DNA from: Caulobacter sp. NIBR2454
GTDB lineage: Bacteria > Pseudomonadota > Alphaproteobacteria > Caulobacterales > Caulobacteraceae
Direction: 5' to 3'
Assembly (NCBI RefSeq): GCF_027474405.1
Contig: NZ_CP114871.1
Span: 1,311,001 to 1,375,000 of the forward strand
DNA length: 64,000 bases
In this document: positions 8,511-17,985 of the stretch, in pieces
Numbering within the stretch: the stretch's first letter is position 1
Layout: each line of letters opens with the position of its first letter
Notes under the pieces: model-generated
What the model saw: the letters and a program-made list of their open reading frames with translations, nothing else
What the model was told of the DNA's origin: nothing
Databases searched by the model: none
Translations under genes and position numbers: made by a program

Positions 8511-8604
8511 GTGCGTCCTTCGAGACGGCCTGCGGCCTCCTCAGGATGACGGATTCAGAGTTCGTCATGCTGAGGAGCGCGGAGCGCGTCTCGAAGCACG
8601 CAGG
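8511..8604. repeat. Palindromic gene-end repeat (family A), copy 2
   Basis: Same arms as the copy at 4378. The side hairpins here are GCC-TGC-GGC and GCGCG-GAG-CGCG. The central spacer is the shortest of the five copies. It lies directly after the pheT stop codon. Confidence 0.9.
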
Positions 8605-8606
8605 GG

Positions 8607-11033
8607 TCACCCCCGCAGTTTCGCTCCGGCCTTCTCCGCCGCCGCGACGATCTTGGCTGAGAGGGCTTCGATTTCGGCGTCGGTCAGGGTGTGGTCGACC
8701 GGCTGGACCACGACCTCGAGGGCGATGGACTTGAAGCCGTCGGCGACGCCGGGGCCCTGGTAGACGTCGAAGACACGGGCGGCGGTGACCAGGGTCTTGT
8801 CGGCGCCCAGCGCCGCCTTGATCAGGTCGCCCGCCGGCTTGCCCGCTTCCACCACGAAGGCGAAGTCGCGGGTGAGCGGCATGAGGGCCGAGCCGGTGTA
8901 GGCGGGCTTGGTCTTCAAAGCCTTCTTCTTCGGTTCGGGCACGGTCTCCAGCCAGATCTCGAAGGCATAGACAGGACCGGCCACGTCGAGGGTCTTGAGG
9001 ACCGCCGGGTGGATCTCGCCGAACTCGGCCAGTACGGCCTTGGGGCCGAGCTGCAGGCGGGCGGAACGGCCTGGATGCCACCAGGGGCTGGCCGAACCCT
9101 GGGCGGTCTGCAGGGAGGCGACAGGCGCGCCCATCTCCTCCAGCAGGGCCAAAAGGTCGGCCTTGACCGTGTAGACGTCGTCGGCGGGACGCTTGTCCCA
9201 GCCGCGCGGAGCGTGGGGGGCCAGGATGGCGGTTACGGCGGTGCGCTGGCCGTCGGGACGGTCGCTGTGGAACACCGGGCCGACCTCGAACAGGGCGACA
9301 TCGGGGAAGCCCTGGCGGGCGTTGCGGCCGGCCGCCTCGATCAGGTTGGGCAGGATCGACGGGCGCATGCAGTCGAGTTCGGCCGCGATCGGGTTGGCGA
9401 GCACAAGGTCAGGCTGACCGCCGCCGAACGCCTCGGCCGTGGCCTTGGAGGTGAACGACCAGGTGACGGCTTCCTGATAGCCGGCGGCCGCGAGGGCGCG
9501 GCGGGCGAGGCGGGCGCGAGCCTGCTTGGGCGTCAGCACCCCGCCGACGGCGCGGGCGACTTCCGGCAGGGGCGTGGACGGCAGGCTGTCGAAGCCGGCG
9601 ATGCGAGCCACTTCCTCGACCAGGTCGGCCTTGCCATGCACATCGCGGCGCCAGGACGGCGGGGTGACCATGCCGCCTTCAACCTTGAAGCCTAGGGCGG
9701 TGAGGATGGCGTTGGTCTTGTCGGTGCTGACCGACAGGCCCGACAGTTGCTGAACATAGGCAGGGTCGAAGGCGACCGGGGCGGGCGCGGCTGGCGCCTT
9801 GCCGACGACGGTGATCTCTGACGGCTCGCCGCCGCAGAGGTCGATGATCATCCGTGTGGCCAGCTCGACGCCGGCCGCGCAGCTTTCCGGATCGACGCCC
9901 CGGGCGAAGCGGTACTGGGCGTCGGAGTTGATGCCGGTGGTGCGACCGGTCTGGGCGGTGCGAATCGGGTCGAACCACGCGGCCTCGACGAAGACGTCGA
10001 TGGTGTCGTCGGAGCAGCCGGTGGACTCGCCGCCCATGACGCCGCCGATACCGATGGGACGCTCGCCGCCAGCGTCGGCGATGACCGACATGTCCGACGA
10101 CAGGTCGTAGGTTTTGCCGTCCAGGGCGATCAGCTGCTCGTCCGAGTGCTTCTCGGGCGAGGGCTCATGCGCCGGACCGGCCTGGGCCGGGGTCTTGCCC
10201 AGGCGCGCCTCGATCACGTTTCCGACCAGCTTTGCGGCGTCATAGACGTGCAGGGGGCGGGCGCGGTCGTAGGTGATCAGGTTGGTGATATCGACAAGGG
10301 TGTTGATCGGGCGCAGGCCGATGGCCAGCAGGCGATCAGCCAGCCACTTGGGCGACGGGCCGTTCTTGACGCCCTTGATCAGGCGGCCGGCGAAGATGTG
10401 GCAGGCGTCGCCATCGACCTTCACCGTGATGGGGCAGGGGAACTTGCCAGGGACAGGTTCGATCTTGCGGTCGATGAAGGTCCCGAGGCCAGCGGCGGAC
10501 AGATCGCGGGCGATGCCGTTGACGCCCAGCCAGTCGGGACGGTTGGGGGTGACCTCGAAGTCGATGACGCCTTCCAGGCCGAGCGCGTCCACGGCGGGCG
10601 TTCCGACGGCCAGGCTGTCGGGCAACTCCATGATGCCGTCGCTGTCGCCGGCGGCCTCAAGCTCGGACGCCGAGCAGAGCATGCCGTTGGAGACGACGCC
10701 GCGAACCGGCTTCTCGACCAGGGTGACGCCCAGGCCCGGCACATAGGCGCCGATGGGGGCGTAGATGGTGGTCAGGCCCGCGCGCGCGTTCGGGGCGCCG
10801 CAGACGATCTCTTTCCGGCCGTCCACCGTATCGACCTGGCAGACGCGCAGGCGGTCGGCGTTGGGGTGCTGAACCGCCTCGACGATCTTGGCGACCGTGA
10901 ACGGCGCCAGCTTGGTGGCCGGATCGGTGACGTGTTCGACCTCGAGACCCGCCATGGTCATGGCGTCGACGACCTGGCTGATCGTCGCGTCGGTCTGGAG
11001 GTGGTCCTTGAGCCAGGAGAGGGTGAATTTCAT
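8607..11033 (-). CDS. pheT: Phenylalanyl-tRNA synthetase beta subunit
   Basis: 808 residues, full length. The N-terminal tRNA-binding (EMAP/OB) domain is seen at about residues 40-150 ('[12 protein letters not shown]'), then B3/B4 and B5 domains ('YAWLP'-type segment replaced by '[11 protein letters not shown]' and '[20 protein letters not shown]' near 480-500), the synthetase-like core, and the ferredoxin-fold anticodon-binding C-terminus ('[19 protein letters not shown]', about 715-735). With PheS it forms the alpha2-beta2 enzyme that charges tRNA-Phe. Three bases separate it from the upstream cupin gene, so translation is probably coupled. Confidence 0.98.
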   Translation of the reverse strand: MKFTLSWLKDHLQTDATISQVVDAMTMAGLEVEHVTDPATKLAPFTVAKIVEAVQHPNADRLRVCQVDTVDGRKEIVCGAPNARAGLTTIYAPIGAYVPGLGVTLVEKPVRGVVSNGMLCSASELEAAGDSDGIMELPDSLAVGTPAVDALGLEGVIDFEVTPNRPDWLGVNGIARDLSAAGLGTFIDRKIEPVPGKFPCPITVKVDGDACHIFAGRLIKGVKNGPSPKWLADRLLAIGLRPINTLVDITNLITYDRARPLHVYDAAKLVGNVIEARLGKTPAQAGPAHEPSPEKHSDEQLIALDGKTYDLSSDMSVIADAGGERPIGIGGVMGGESTGCSDDTIDVFVEAAWFDPIRTAQTGRTTGINSDAQYRFARGVDPESCAAGVELATRMIIDLCGGEPSEITVVGKAPAAPAPVAFDPAYVQQLSGLSVSTDKTNAILTALGFKVEGGMVTPPSWRRDVHGKADLVEEVARIAGFDSLPSTPLPEVARAVGGVLTPKQARARLARRALAAAGYQEAVTWSFTSKATAEAFGGGQPDLVLANPIAAELDCMRPSILPNLIEAAGRNARQGFPDVALFEVGPVFHSDRPDGQRTAVTAILAPHAPRGWDKRPADDVYTVKADLLALLEEMGAPVASLQTAQGSASPWWHPGRSARLQLGPKAVLAEFGEIHPAVLKTLDVAGPVYAFEIWLETVPEPKKKALKTKPAYTGSALMPLTRDFAFVVEAGKPAGDLIKAALGADKTLVTAARVFDVYQGPGVADGFKSIALEVVVQPVDHTLTDAEIEALSAKIVAAAEKAGAKLRG

Positions 11034-11036
11034 CGG

Positions 11037-11369
11037 TCAGTCTACAATGAACAGCTTGGCGCCGACCGAGGTCGACGAGCGGTGTGCGGGGTCGCCGAAA
11101 TCGGAGACGTGATAGCTCATGCCGGCGGTGAGGACGTTCTTGCGGCCGTCCTTCAGCTCGCTGATCAACTCGCCCTCAAGCACGAAGATCACGTGGCCGC
11201 GGTCGCACCAGTGATCGGCGAAATAGCCGGGCGAATAGTCGACGCGGCGGATGCGCATGTCGCCGACATTGATCGTGCGCCAGGTCGCCGTTCCGGTGTC
11301 GCCGGGATGGACCGTGGGCTCGATCGCCGACCAGTCCACCGCCGTGAAGGGGCTGTCGGGCAGCTTCAT
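11037..11369 (-). CDS. Cupin-fold protein with DHWC motif, inside pheST operon
   Basis: 110 residues starting '[13 protein letters not shown]' at the ATG that overlaps the pheS stop codon (TGATG). The cupin barrel is seen in 'RRVDYSPGYFADHWCDRGHV' (about 52-71) and 'FVLEGELISELKDGR' (about 73-87). The DHWC plus a following His resembles the family named in databases as 'DHCW motif cupin fold protein'. The metal and substrate are unknown. It sits tightly between pheS and pheT and must be cotranscribed with them. Confidence 0.85.
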   Translation of the reverse strand: MKLPDSPFTAVDWSAIEPTVHPGDTGTATWRTINVGDMRIRRVDYSPGYFADHWCDRGHVIFVLEGELISELKDGRKNVLTAGMSYHVSDFGDPAHRSSTSVGAKLFIVD

Positions 11370-12442
11370 CAGCTGAGGCCCGAGGCCAGGTTCGGCGCGG
11401 AGAAGGCGCTGAACCCGTAGTGGCCCAGCCAGCGGCTGTCCGACGAGAACATGTCGCGCAGGTCGGGCATGCCGTACTTCAACATCCCCAGGCGATCGAC
11501 GCCCATGCCGAAGGCGAAGCCCTGGTACTCGTTCGGGTCGATGCCGCAGGCCTTGAGCACATTGGGATGGACCATCCCGCAGCCCAGGATCTCCAGCCAG
11601 TCGCTGCCCGTGCCGATCTTGATCTCGCCGCCCGAGCGGTCGCAGCCGACGTCGGTCTCGGCGCTGGGCTCGGTGAAGGGGAAGTGGTGCGGTCGGAAGC
11701 GCGTGGTGACCGCGTCCGTCTCGAAGAAGCGGGCGAGGAAGGTCTCCAGGGTCCACTTCAGGTGGCCCATGTGGATGGCCTTGTCGATCACCAGGCCTTC
11801 GACCTGATGGAACATCGGGGTGTGGGTCGCGTCGCTGTCGCAGCGATAGGTGCGGCCCGGGGCGATGATCCGGATCGGGGGCTTCTGGGACAGCATGGTG
11901 CGCACCTGCACGGGGCTGGTGTGCGTGCGCAGCAGCATGCGCTCGCCGCTTTCCTTCGGATTGAAGAAGAAGGTGTCGTGCATCTCACGCGCCGGGTGCT
12001 TCTCGGGGAAGTTCAGGGCGGTGAAGTTGTGGAAGTCGTCCTCGATGTCCGGGCCCTCCGCCACGGCGAAGCCCATCTCGGCGAAGATGGCGACCATCTC
12101 GTCCATGGTCTGCATGGTCGGGTGGACCGAGCCCTTGCGGCGGTGCGGGGCGGGCAGGGTGAGGTCGAGGGTCTCGGACGCCAGGCGGGCGTCGAGCTCG
12201 GCCGTCTCCAGCAGGGCCTTTTTCTCTGTCAGGGCGGTCTGCACCCGGTCGCGGACGGCGTTGATCTGCGCGCCGCGCTCCTTGCGCTCCTCGGGGCTCA
12301 TGGCGCCGAGGGTTTTCAGCAGGGCGGAGACGGACCCGGACTTGCCGAGCGCCGAGACGCGGACCGCCTCGATGGCGGCGACGTCGCCGGCGGCGGCGAT
12401 CTGGGCGGTGATGTCAGCTTCGAGCGTGGCGAGATCGGTCAT
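11369..12442 (-). CDS. pheS: Phenylalanyl-tRNA synthetase alpha subunit
   Basis: 357 residues, normal length. The N-terminal coiled coil (residues 1-95) precedes the class II catalytic domain: motif 2 region '[20 protein letters not shown]' at about 200-220, '[12 protein letters not shown]' at about 262, and motif 3 '[19 protein letters not shown]' near 322. It charges tRNA-Phe together with PheT. The gene starts 74 bases after the rplT terminator, so it has its own promoter in 12443-12516, and a cupin gene separates it from pheT. Confidence 0.98.
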   Translation of the reverse strand: MTDLATLEADITAQIAAAGDVAAIEAVRVSALGKSGSVSALLKTLGAMSPEERKERGAQINAVRDRVQTALTEKKALLETAELDARLASETLDLTLPAPHRRKGSVHPTMQTMDEMVAIFAEMGFAVAEGPDIEDDFHNFTALNFPEKHPAREMHDTFFFNPKESGERMLLRTHTSPVQVRTMLSQKPPIRIIAPGRTYRCDSDATHTPMFHQVEGLVIDKAIHMGHLKWTLETFLARFFETDAVTTRFRPHHFPFTEPSAETDVGCDRSGGEIKIGTGSDWLEILGCGMVHPNVLKACGIDPNEYQGFAFGMGVDRLGMLKYGMPDLRDMFSSDSRWLGHYGFSAFSAPNLASGLS

Positions 12443-12516
12443 TTTGCTAATTCGGCTTCGGGCGGGGCTGGTCTAAGCGGTTTCGGGCTGGGTTGAAACT
12501 AGGGAAGCGCGCAGCA

Positions 12517-12548
12517 AAAAGCCCCCCGGTTCGCACCGGAGGGCTTTT
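12517..12548 (-). terminator. Intrinsic terminator of rpmI-rplT
   Basis: Minus-strand hairpin AAAAGCCCTCCGGTGCG/AACCGGGGGGCTTTTT; 11-bp GC-rich stem followed by five T residues. It follows the rplT stop codon by about 30 bases. The flanking A/T runs make it potentially bidirectional. Confidence 0.85.
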
Positions 12549-12577
12549 CAAACTCGAGGGACTAGAGCCCCAAGACC

Positions 12578-12934
12578 TTAAGCCAGCGCGGCGCGAACCT
12601 TGTCGGCGATGGCCTTAAACGCGACCGGGTCTTGGCCGGCGATGTCGGCCAGGACCTTGCGGTCCATCTCGATGCCCGACTTGCCCAGGCCGTGGATGAA
12701 CTGCGAATAGGTGAAGCCTTCCAGACGCGCGGCGGCGTTGATGCGCTGGATCCAGAGCGAGCGGAAGTTACGCTTGCGGACCTTGCGGTCGCGGTAGGCG
12801 TACTGGCCGGCCTTGTCCACCGCGGCCTTGGCCGTGCGGATGGTGTTCTTGCGGCGGCCATAGAAACCCTTGGCCTGCTCCAGAACCTTCTTGTGCTTAG
12901 CGTGGGCGGTTACGCCCCGTTTAACGCGTGCCAT
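12578..12934 (-). CDS. rplT: Ribosomal protein bL20
   Basis: 118 residues, standard length. The start '[20 protein letters not shown]' and '[20 protein letters not shown]' are signature bL20 sequence. It binds 23S rRNA early in 50S assembly and in many bacteria represses its own operon at the leader RNA. It follows rpmI after 15 bases and is closed by an intrinsic terminator. Confidence 0.99.
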   Translation of the reverse strand: MARVKRGVTAHAKHKKVLEQAKGFYGRRKNTIRTAKAAVDKAGQYAYRDRKVRKRNFRSLWIQRINAAARLEGFTYSQFIHGLGKSGIEMDRKVLADIAGQDPVAFKAIADKVRAALA

Positions 12935-12949
12935 GTGTCAGCGCTCCTC

Positions 12950-13150
12950 TTACAGGCCGTAGGGCAGGTAGGTCTTGATCGTGCGGGTGTCCGCCGCGCT
13001 CATGACCTTCGTGCCGCGCTGTTGGCGGATGTACTTGCCGTTGTGGCTGATCAGACGGTGGCGCTTGCCCGCCACACCGGCTTTCAGTTTGCCGGTGGCC
13101 GTCAGTTTGAAGCGCTTTTTAGCGCCCGACTTGGTCTTCAACTTAGGCAT
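12950..13150 (-). CDS. rpmI: Ribosomal protein bL35
   Basis: 66 residues, beginning '[20 protein letters not shown]' with '[19 protein letters not shown]' at about 29-48, the bL35 signature. First gene of the rpmI-rplT unit. Unlike in many bacteria infC is not immediately upstream; peptidase and regulator genes separate them by 4 kb. The roughly 120-base region upstream must hold the promoter and contains the short palindrome TGGCATGCCA. Confidence 0.99.
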   Translation of the reverse strand: MPKLKTKSGAKKRFKLTATGKLKAGVAGKRHRLISHNGKYIRQQRGTKVMSAADTRTIKTYLPYGL

Positions 13151-13273
13151 TTTGCGTCGGCGCCGAAGCGCCGTCCTCTACAAGCATGACGAACCGCCAT
13201 GGCATGCCAAACGAGCCAGGCGGTTCCGGAAAGGCGGTGTCTCTAGGCTAAAAGCCGCCCGGTGGCAAGCGTA

Positions 13274-14587
13274 CTAGCCCTTTGGATAGGCTTTGACCTC
13301 GCCGTTCTCGCGCAGCAGTTCCAGACCCGTGACCGCGCCGCCCGTGCGGACGAAGCGGGCGCGGCGGACCGAGCCGTCGATGGCGAAGAGATCGGGCGCC
13401 AGCGGCGTCAGGCGCGCCGGCGGACGGTTGGGGGCCACGAACATCAGGCCCTCGGCCGAATCGTTGACCGCCATCTCGCCGAACGTTCCGGCATAGGCGG
13501 CGGGCGAACCAGACAGGGCGACGGGATTGGCGCGGGCGGCCGCGTCGACGCGAGCCCAGGCATATTTAGCCTTCTCGGCGGGGGCTGCCGCGGCCTCAAG
13601 CTTCTCCAACGCCCGGACCAGGGCGACATCGAGGGCCTTGGCGGCGGGAGTCTCGACCGCCGGCTTGACGCCGACCGCCTCCCAGTTGGTCTTGCTGACC
13701 GGGTGTTCGGGACGGCCGACCGAGATGCTGAAGATGAAGCCTGGCGCGATGGGGTTCAGGTTGTTGCGGTTCGCCGCGCCGGCCGTGGTCTGACCCACCA
13801 GCTCGCCCAGCTTGAACTGCTCCACGTGATAGGCGAACTCCTCGCCCGCTGAGGCGACCCCGCCGTCGATCAGGACATAGAGCGGCGCCTTCACGCGGCC
13901 GACCTTGGGCTCGACGGTGGTTGAAAGTTCCGGCGTCTCGCCGCCGAAGTGGAAGGACATCAGCCGCTGGCCCGCCGGCATGAAGTGGTCGGTCAGATAG
14001 CGCACCGCCACGGGCGAGCCGCCGCCATTGCCGCGCAGATCGATGATCGCCGCGTCGCCGCCGGCCAGGAAGCGCATGGCGCCGTCATAGGCGGCGGGCG
14101 ATAGATCATCCTGCCAGAGGAAGGGCGCCAGCTTCACGTACCGGACATTGCCCGGCAGGATCTTCTGCTCGGTCAGGCCGCTGTTTTCGCGGATGGCGCG
14201 GTTGCGCCAGTAGGAGCCGTCGTCGCCAGCGGCGGTCCGAGGCGCGATCGCGGTGGCGTACTGCGCGGGGCTCCAGCTCAGGCCCATGTGCTTGTCGCGG
14301 CTGGAGGTTCCCAGGTCTTCGCCAATGCGGGCGGCCAGCTCGAACGGGTCGGTCACGGCGTAGCGGCCTGACGCCTGGGCCGCGTCGAGGGCCTTGATGA
14401 TGGTCTCCCGCCGCTCGGGGAAGACGTAGCTTTCGCGGACCTGCTTCTTGATCTCGGCGAGGGCGGCGGCGGTCTGGGCGGGGGTTATGCGCACGACCTG
14501 AGCGGCGGCGGGGGTCTGGATGAAAGCGGGCCCGGCGGCTGTGGCGAGCAGCGCGGCGGCCAGGGCGAAGGGCAGGGCGCGGTTCAT
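13274..14587 (-). CDS. S41-family peptidase (tail-specific protease/IRBP-like), exported
   Basis: 437 residues from the ATG that overlaps the upstream marR stop codon (ATGA). 'MNRALPFALAAALLATAAG' is a signal peptide. The S41 core is visible: 'AAIIDLRGNGGGSPVAVRYL' (about 200-220) and 'VLIDGGVASAGEEFAYHVEQ' (about 255-275), where Ser in 'VASAGEEF' is the expected nucleophile. No PDZ domain was seen between them, so it is like IRBP-type S41 hydrolases of the periplasm rather than CtpA. It is translationally coupled to the MarR gene and probably under its control. Confidence 0.85.
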   Translation of the reverse strand: MNRALPFALAAALLATAAGPAFIQTPAAAQVVRITPAQTAAALAEIKKQVRESYVFPERRETIIKALDAAQASGRYAVTDPFELAARIGEDLGTSSRDKHMGLSWSPAQYATAIAPRTAAGDDGSYWRNRAIRENSGLTEQKILPGNVRYVKLAPFLWQDDLSPAAYDGAMRFLAGGDAAIIDLRGNGGGSPVAVRYLTDHFMPAGQRLMSFHFGGETPELSTTVEPKVGRVKAPLYVLIDGGVASAGEEFAYHVEQFKLGELVGQTTAGAANRNNLNPIAPGFIFSISVGRPEHPVSKTNWEAVGVKPAVETPAAKALDVALVRALEKLEAAAAPAEKAKYAWARVDAAARANPVALSGSPAAYAGTFGEMAVNDSAEGLMFVAPNRPPARLTPLAPDLFAIDGSVRRARFVRTGGAVTGLELLRENGEVKAYPKG

Positions 14588-15072
14588 TTGCCTTTGGCCT
14601 TCATCTGCTCGATCACGCGATCCTTGAGTCCCTGGCGGGAGAGGGCGGTATCCAGGCCGTCCAGCTGGGCCAGCATCTGCGGCGCGCCTTCGCCCAGGAA
14701 CTGGTCGGTGGCCGCGGCGATGGCGGCCCACAGCGGTTCCAGCCGCTCGGCTTCGGCGACGCCTTTGGGTGTGAGGCTCAGGCGTTTGACGCGGCCGTCG
14801 CTGGGGTCGGACTCCGACTGGACCAGGCCGGCGGCCTCCATGGCGGAGCGCACCTGGCTGACGGCGGCGTGGGTGACGCCCGTCCGCTCGGCGATCTCGC
14901 CCACGGTCAGGGAGCCGGCGTCGCGGATGGCGATGAAGGCCGAGAACCAGCGCGGCTCAAAGCCAACATCGGCGCTGCGATAGATGTCCTGAACCTCGCG
15001 GTCGAGGCGATCGATGAGGCGGCGGAGACGTGAACCGAAGGCCGACGCTCCCTTTTGCGCTATATAGTCCAT
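14584..15072 (-). CDS. MarR-family transcriptional regulator
   Basis: 162 residues from 'MDYIAQKGASAFGS'. The winged helix-turn-helix is clear: 'GSLTVGEIAERTGVTHAAVS' then 'QVRSAMEAAGLVQSE' and the wing 'DPSDGRVKRLSLT' (about residues 52-110). A TTG twelve codons upstream is possible but would lie inside the operator. The chosen ATG itself is part of a double palindrome at 15070-15105 and has no ribosome-binding site, so the mRNA is probably leaderless and the gene autoregulated. It is coupled to the S41 peptidase gene downstream. Confidence 0.88.
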   Translation of the reverse strand: MDYIAQKGASAFGSRLRRLIDRLDREVQDIYRSADVGFEPRWFSAFIAIRDAGSLTVGEIAERTGVTHAAVSQVRSAMEAAGLVQSESDPSDGRVKRLSLTPKGVAEAERLEPLWAAIAAATDQFLGEGAPQMLAQLDGLDTALSRQGLKDRVIEQMKAKGK

Positions 15073-15105
15073 ATCAGATATGTAACAACTTACATATCTG
15101 ATATG
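15070..15105. promoter_or_regulatory. Double-palindrome MarR operator over the start codon
   Basis: Perfect inverted repeat: 16-base arms 15070-15085 and 15090-15105 around CAAC. Each arm contains a 13-base palindrome, CATATCAGATATG and CATATCTGATATG, spaced 23 bases centre to centre, so two repressor dimers could bind side by side on about two helical turns. The ATG of the marR gene is inside the first half-site. Confidence 0.8.
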
Positions 15106-15136
15106 CAAGCATCTTTAGCCTAGCTGCGTGGGAAAG

Positions 15137-17104
15137 TCAGTTCGGCGGGTTCTCGCGTTCGAGGAAGGCGACGGTGGCTTGGAGCATCTGCAGACGGGTG
15201 GCGCCGCGTGAGAGCCAGTGATCCTCGCCAGTCAGGGTGATGAGCTCATACGGCTTCCCAGCCTTCTTAAGGGCTTCAGCCATGTAGCGGCTCTGGTCAT
15301 AGGGGACGACGGTGTCGTCCTTGCCGTGGATCAGCAGGATCGGGGCGTCGGCTTTCGCGGCCTGCATAGCGGGGGAGATCGGCGTCAGGTCGGGGTCTCG
15401 CGCGCCGTCAGCGCCCATGAAGTTGGTCCAGTAGCGCAAAGCCGGATAGTTACGCTTGCCAGGGCCGGACTGTATCTGGAGCATTCTGCGGAGGTCGGCG
15501 ACTCCGGCGACGGATACGGCGCAGCGATAGACGCCTTGCTCGACCGTCACGCCGGCCAAGGCGGCGTAGCCGCCGTAGCTGGCGCCGACAATGCAGGTCC
15601 GCTTGGGGTCGATGATCCCCAGCTTAGCTAGATGCTTTACGCCATCGCTGACGTCCGTCTGCATCTTGCGACCCCATTCGCCAAAGCCTGCCGCCATGAA
15701 GGCGGCCCCCAGGCCGCCCGAACCTCGGAAGTTCGGCTGCAGCACGGCATATCCGCGTGAGGCCAGCGCCTGGCTCCACCAGTCGAAGCCGGGGCTGTCG
15801 CGGACGGCGGGGCCGCCATGGGGCAGGACGATCAGCGGCAGGTTCTTGGCCGGCTTGCCGCGTGGCAGGGTGAGATAGCCGGTGATCTCCAGCCCGTCCT
15901 GCGCCTTGTAGGAGATCGCCTGCATGGGCGAGACGTCCGTCTCGGCAATGTCGCGATAAACATCGCCGATCCAGGCGGCGGATTTGGCGTCCAGGTCCAC
16001 CAGGGCGTAGGCCGGCCCCATCTTGGGATCGTCGACCTTCACCACGATCCGGCGGCGGTTGTCGGCCCAGGACACCAACGCCGCCTGCTGGTCGGGATAG
16101 GCGCGTACGATAGCCCGCCAGGCGGCTTCCGCCTTGGGACCGAAGAAGACGTATTGGCCGGCGTCACCCTTGATCTCGCTGGCCCCGATCAGGAGACTCG
16201 TGGCGGGATCGTGGATCAGCTCGCTGGCGCCGAGCGGCAAGTCCCAGGTTCCATCGAGACGATATTCCCTCAAAGTGCGCTCGCCGTCGGCGCCGTCATC
16301 GTCGCTTTCACCCTCGCGCGCCTCCTTGGGCGAGAGGGTCACAACGGAGTTTGGCGTGCGGCCAAGGCCGCGCAGTCGGGGCGGCCCGAACGGCAGGATA
16401 TCCTCGGCCACTATCTTCCAGCCGCCGCCGTCGCGCATCTGCAGCGCCCAGCGGCCGCTCTGCTCACTGTACATGGACCGGGCCAACACCGTGCCGTCAG
16501 GCGCGACCGCCCAATCGGCGACGCCATCCTCACCCTGGGCGACTACCGAGGTGCGGCCCTTGGCGATGTCGTGGCGGAAAACGGTCAGATAGAGCGTCGT
16601 GGAGTTGGCCAGACCTCGATTGGTCTTTAGGCGAAAGCCATTCAGGAAGACCGTGGGCGCGCCGTCGATCGTTCGCACCTCCGGCTGGCGGGCGATCACG
16701 TTCATAGCGTTCTCCTCAAGAGCGAGGAGGTGTTTGGTCTTGCGGTTCTTGATATCGACCAGGAGCGCCAAATAGTGCTCGCGGCGACCGCCGACGATGC
16801 CATGAGCCGTGCTGGTGCGAGAGCTGGTGATCACCATGTGGTCCGATCCCGCCCAGCGCAAATCCCGCAACTTGGCGTCACCGGCGGCGATGGCGAACAC
16901 GGCGCTGTTGTCCGATATGCGCCGCACCACGATCCGGCGCTGCTCTCCGCCGTCGGTGACGGAGGAGGCCAGAAGCTGGCCGTCGGGAGAAATCTGTACG
17001 TCCTCGATCGACGGGAGGCGGCCATAGGCTTCGAGCGGAGCGGCCAAGGCCGGCGCAGCTAAGGATAGGCAAGCCAGGAGGCCAGCCAGGAGAATACGCT
17101 TCAT
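15137..17104 (-). CDS. S9-family prolyl oligopeptidase-like peptidase, exported
   Basis: 655 residues with a signal peptide ending 'LAAPALAA'. Residues to about 390 form a beta-propeller-like region ('IEDVQISPDGQLLASSVTDG' near 33). The alpha/beta-hydrolase domain follows: 'LPLIVLPHGGPAVRDSPGFD' (about 425-445), nucleophile 'GASYGGYAALAG' (about 510), aspartate 'HGKDDTVVPYDQS' (about 597) and histidine 'GEDHWLS' (about 630). This is the dipeptidyl/acylaminoacyl peptidase group (S9C-like) common in Caulobacter relatives, acting on short peptides in the periplasm. It stands 64 bases upstream of the marR start codon in the same direction; the operator lies between them. Confidence 0.9.
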   Translation of the reverse strand: MKRILLAGLLACLSLAAPALAAPLEAYGRLPSIEDVQISPDGQLLASSVTDGGEQRRIVVRRISDNSAVFAIAAGDAKLRDLRWAGSDHMVITSSRTSTAHGIVGGRREHYLALLVDIKNRKTKHLLALEENAMNVIARQPEVRTIDGAPTVFLNGFRLKTNRGLANSTTLYLTVFRHDIAKGRTSVVAQGEDGVADWAVAPDGTVLARSMYSEQSGRWALQMRDGGGWKIVAEDILPFGPPRLRGLGRTPNSVVTLSPKEAREGESDDDGADGERTLREYRLDGTWDLPLGASELIHDPATSLLIGASEIKGDAGQYVFFGPKAEAAWRAIVRAYPDQQAALVSWADNRRRIVVKVDDPKMGPAYALVDLDAKSAAWIGDVYRDIAETDVSPMQAISYKAQDGLEITGYLTLPRGKPAKNLPLIVLPHGGPAVRDSPGFDWWSQALASRGYAVLQPNFRGSGGLGAAFMAAGFGEWGRKMQTDVSDGVKHLAKLGIIDPKRTCIVGASYGGYAALAGVTVEQGVYRCAVSVAGVADLRRMLQIQSGPGKRNYPALRYWTNFMGADGARDPDLTPISPAMQAAKADAPILLIHGKDDTVVPYDQSRYMAEALKKAGKPYELITLTGEDHWLSRGATRLQMLQATVAFLERENPPN

Positions 17105-17175
17105 GCACCCCTACTGAAACGCAACCATGGGAAGAATCATGGGTACGGTTCACCGGCCGGCGGCGCAAACGAAAA

Positions 17176-17201
17176 ACGCCCCGGCAGCGATGCCGGGGCG
17201 T
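17176..17201 (-). terminator. Intrinsic terminator of infC
   Basis: Perfect 11-bp stem ACGCCCCGGCA/TGCCGGGGCGT with loop GCGA. On the minus strand it is followed by TTTTTCG. It stands 25 bases after the infC stop codon. Confidence 0.88.
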
Positions 17202-17226
17202 CTTGTCTTGTGGAGAGATGCAGTTC

Positions 17227-17748
17227 CTAGCGCGGCGCCAGGATCATGATCATCTGCCGGCCTTCCATGCGCGGCTCGTACTCGACCTTGGCGACTTCGT
17301 CGAAGTCGGCCTTGACCTTCTGGAGCAGCTTCATGCCGAGTTCCGGGTGAGCCATTTCACGGCCGCGGAAGCGCAAGGTGACCTTCACCTTGTCGCCTTC
17401 TTCGAAGAAGCGATGCATCGACTTGGCCTTCACGTCGTAGTCGTGAGTGTCGATGTTCGGCCGCAGCTTGATCTCCTTGATCTCGACGACCTTCTGGCGC
17501 TTGCGCGCCTCGTTCTTCTTTTTCTGTTCCTGGAATTTGTACTTGCCGTAGTCCAGGATCTTGCAGACCGGCGGATCAGCGTTCGGAACGATTTCAACGA
17601 GATCGAGACCTGCCTCTTCCGCGGCCTCAAGGGCGGCGGACGTCGGCATGATCCCCTGCTTCTCGCCATTCTGGTCGATCAGCAGGACGCGCGGAACGCG
17701 GATCTCATCATTGGTGCGCGGGCCGTCCTTGACGGGGGGCGCTTGCAT
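17227..17748 (-). CDS. infC: Translation initiation factor IF-3
   Basis: 173 residues. '[20 protein letters not shown]' is the IF-3 N-terminal signature (usually starting 'RvNeeIR'), the linker '[17 protein letters not shown]' follows at about 90-106, and the C-terminal domain '[17 protein letters not shown]' at about 113-130. IF-3 checks start codon fidelity and prevents 50S joining. Here an ATG start gives nine residues before the conserved part; infC genes often use rare starts for autoregulation, so a later non-ATG start cannot be excluded. A terminator directly follows, so it is not cotranscribed with rpmI-rplT. Confidence 0.97.
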   Translation of the reverse strand: MQAPPVKDGPRTNDEIRVPRVLLIDQNGEKQGIMPTSAALEAAEEAGLDLVEIVPNADPPVCKILDYGKYKFQEQKKKNEARKRQKVVEIKEIKLRPNIDTHDYDVKAKSMHRFFEEGDKVKVTLRFRGREMAHPELGMKLLQKVKADFDEVAKVEYEPRMEGRQMIMILAPR

Positions 17749-17985
17749 CGGGCGGCGAATAGGCGGTGCTCCGGACCTGTTACAGCAATCGCGCGGCGCA
17801 CACGTACGCCACGTTGGCTCGATATATGACGAATGGGCCGCCTTTCTTCAAGCAGAGCCTATGGGCGCGAGCCGTTTAGCGGTGCGAATTCGAAGAAACT
17901 TGGCCGGTCGTCGATGGGTTTAATGCCGTGGGACGGGCGATTGATCCCCCGCGCGCCCTTTTCTACGCACAAAGGAGAAACGACC

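Noticed and set aside
15073..15108. TTG start for marR twelve codons upstream
   Set aside because: The added residues are only a translation of the palindromic operator, and no ribosome-binding site is present.
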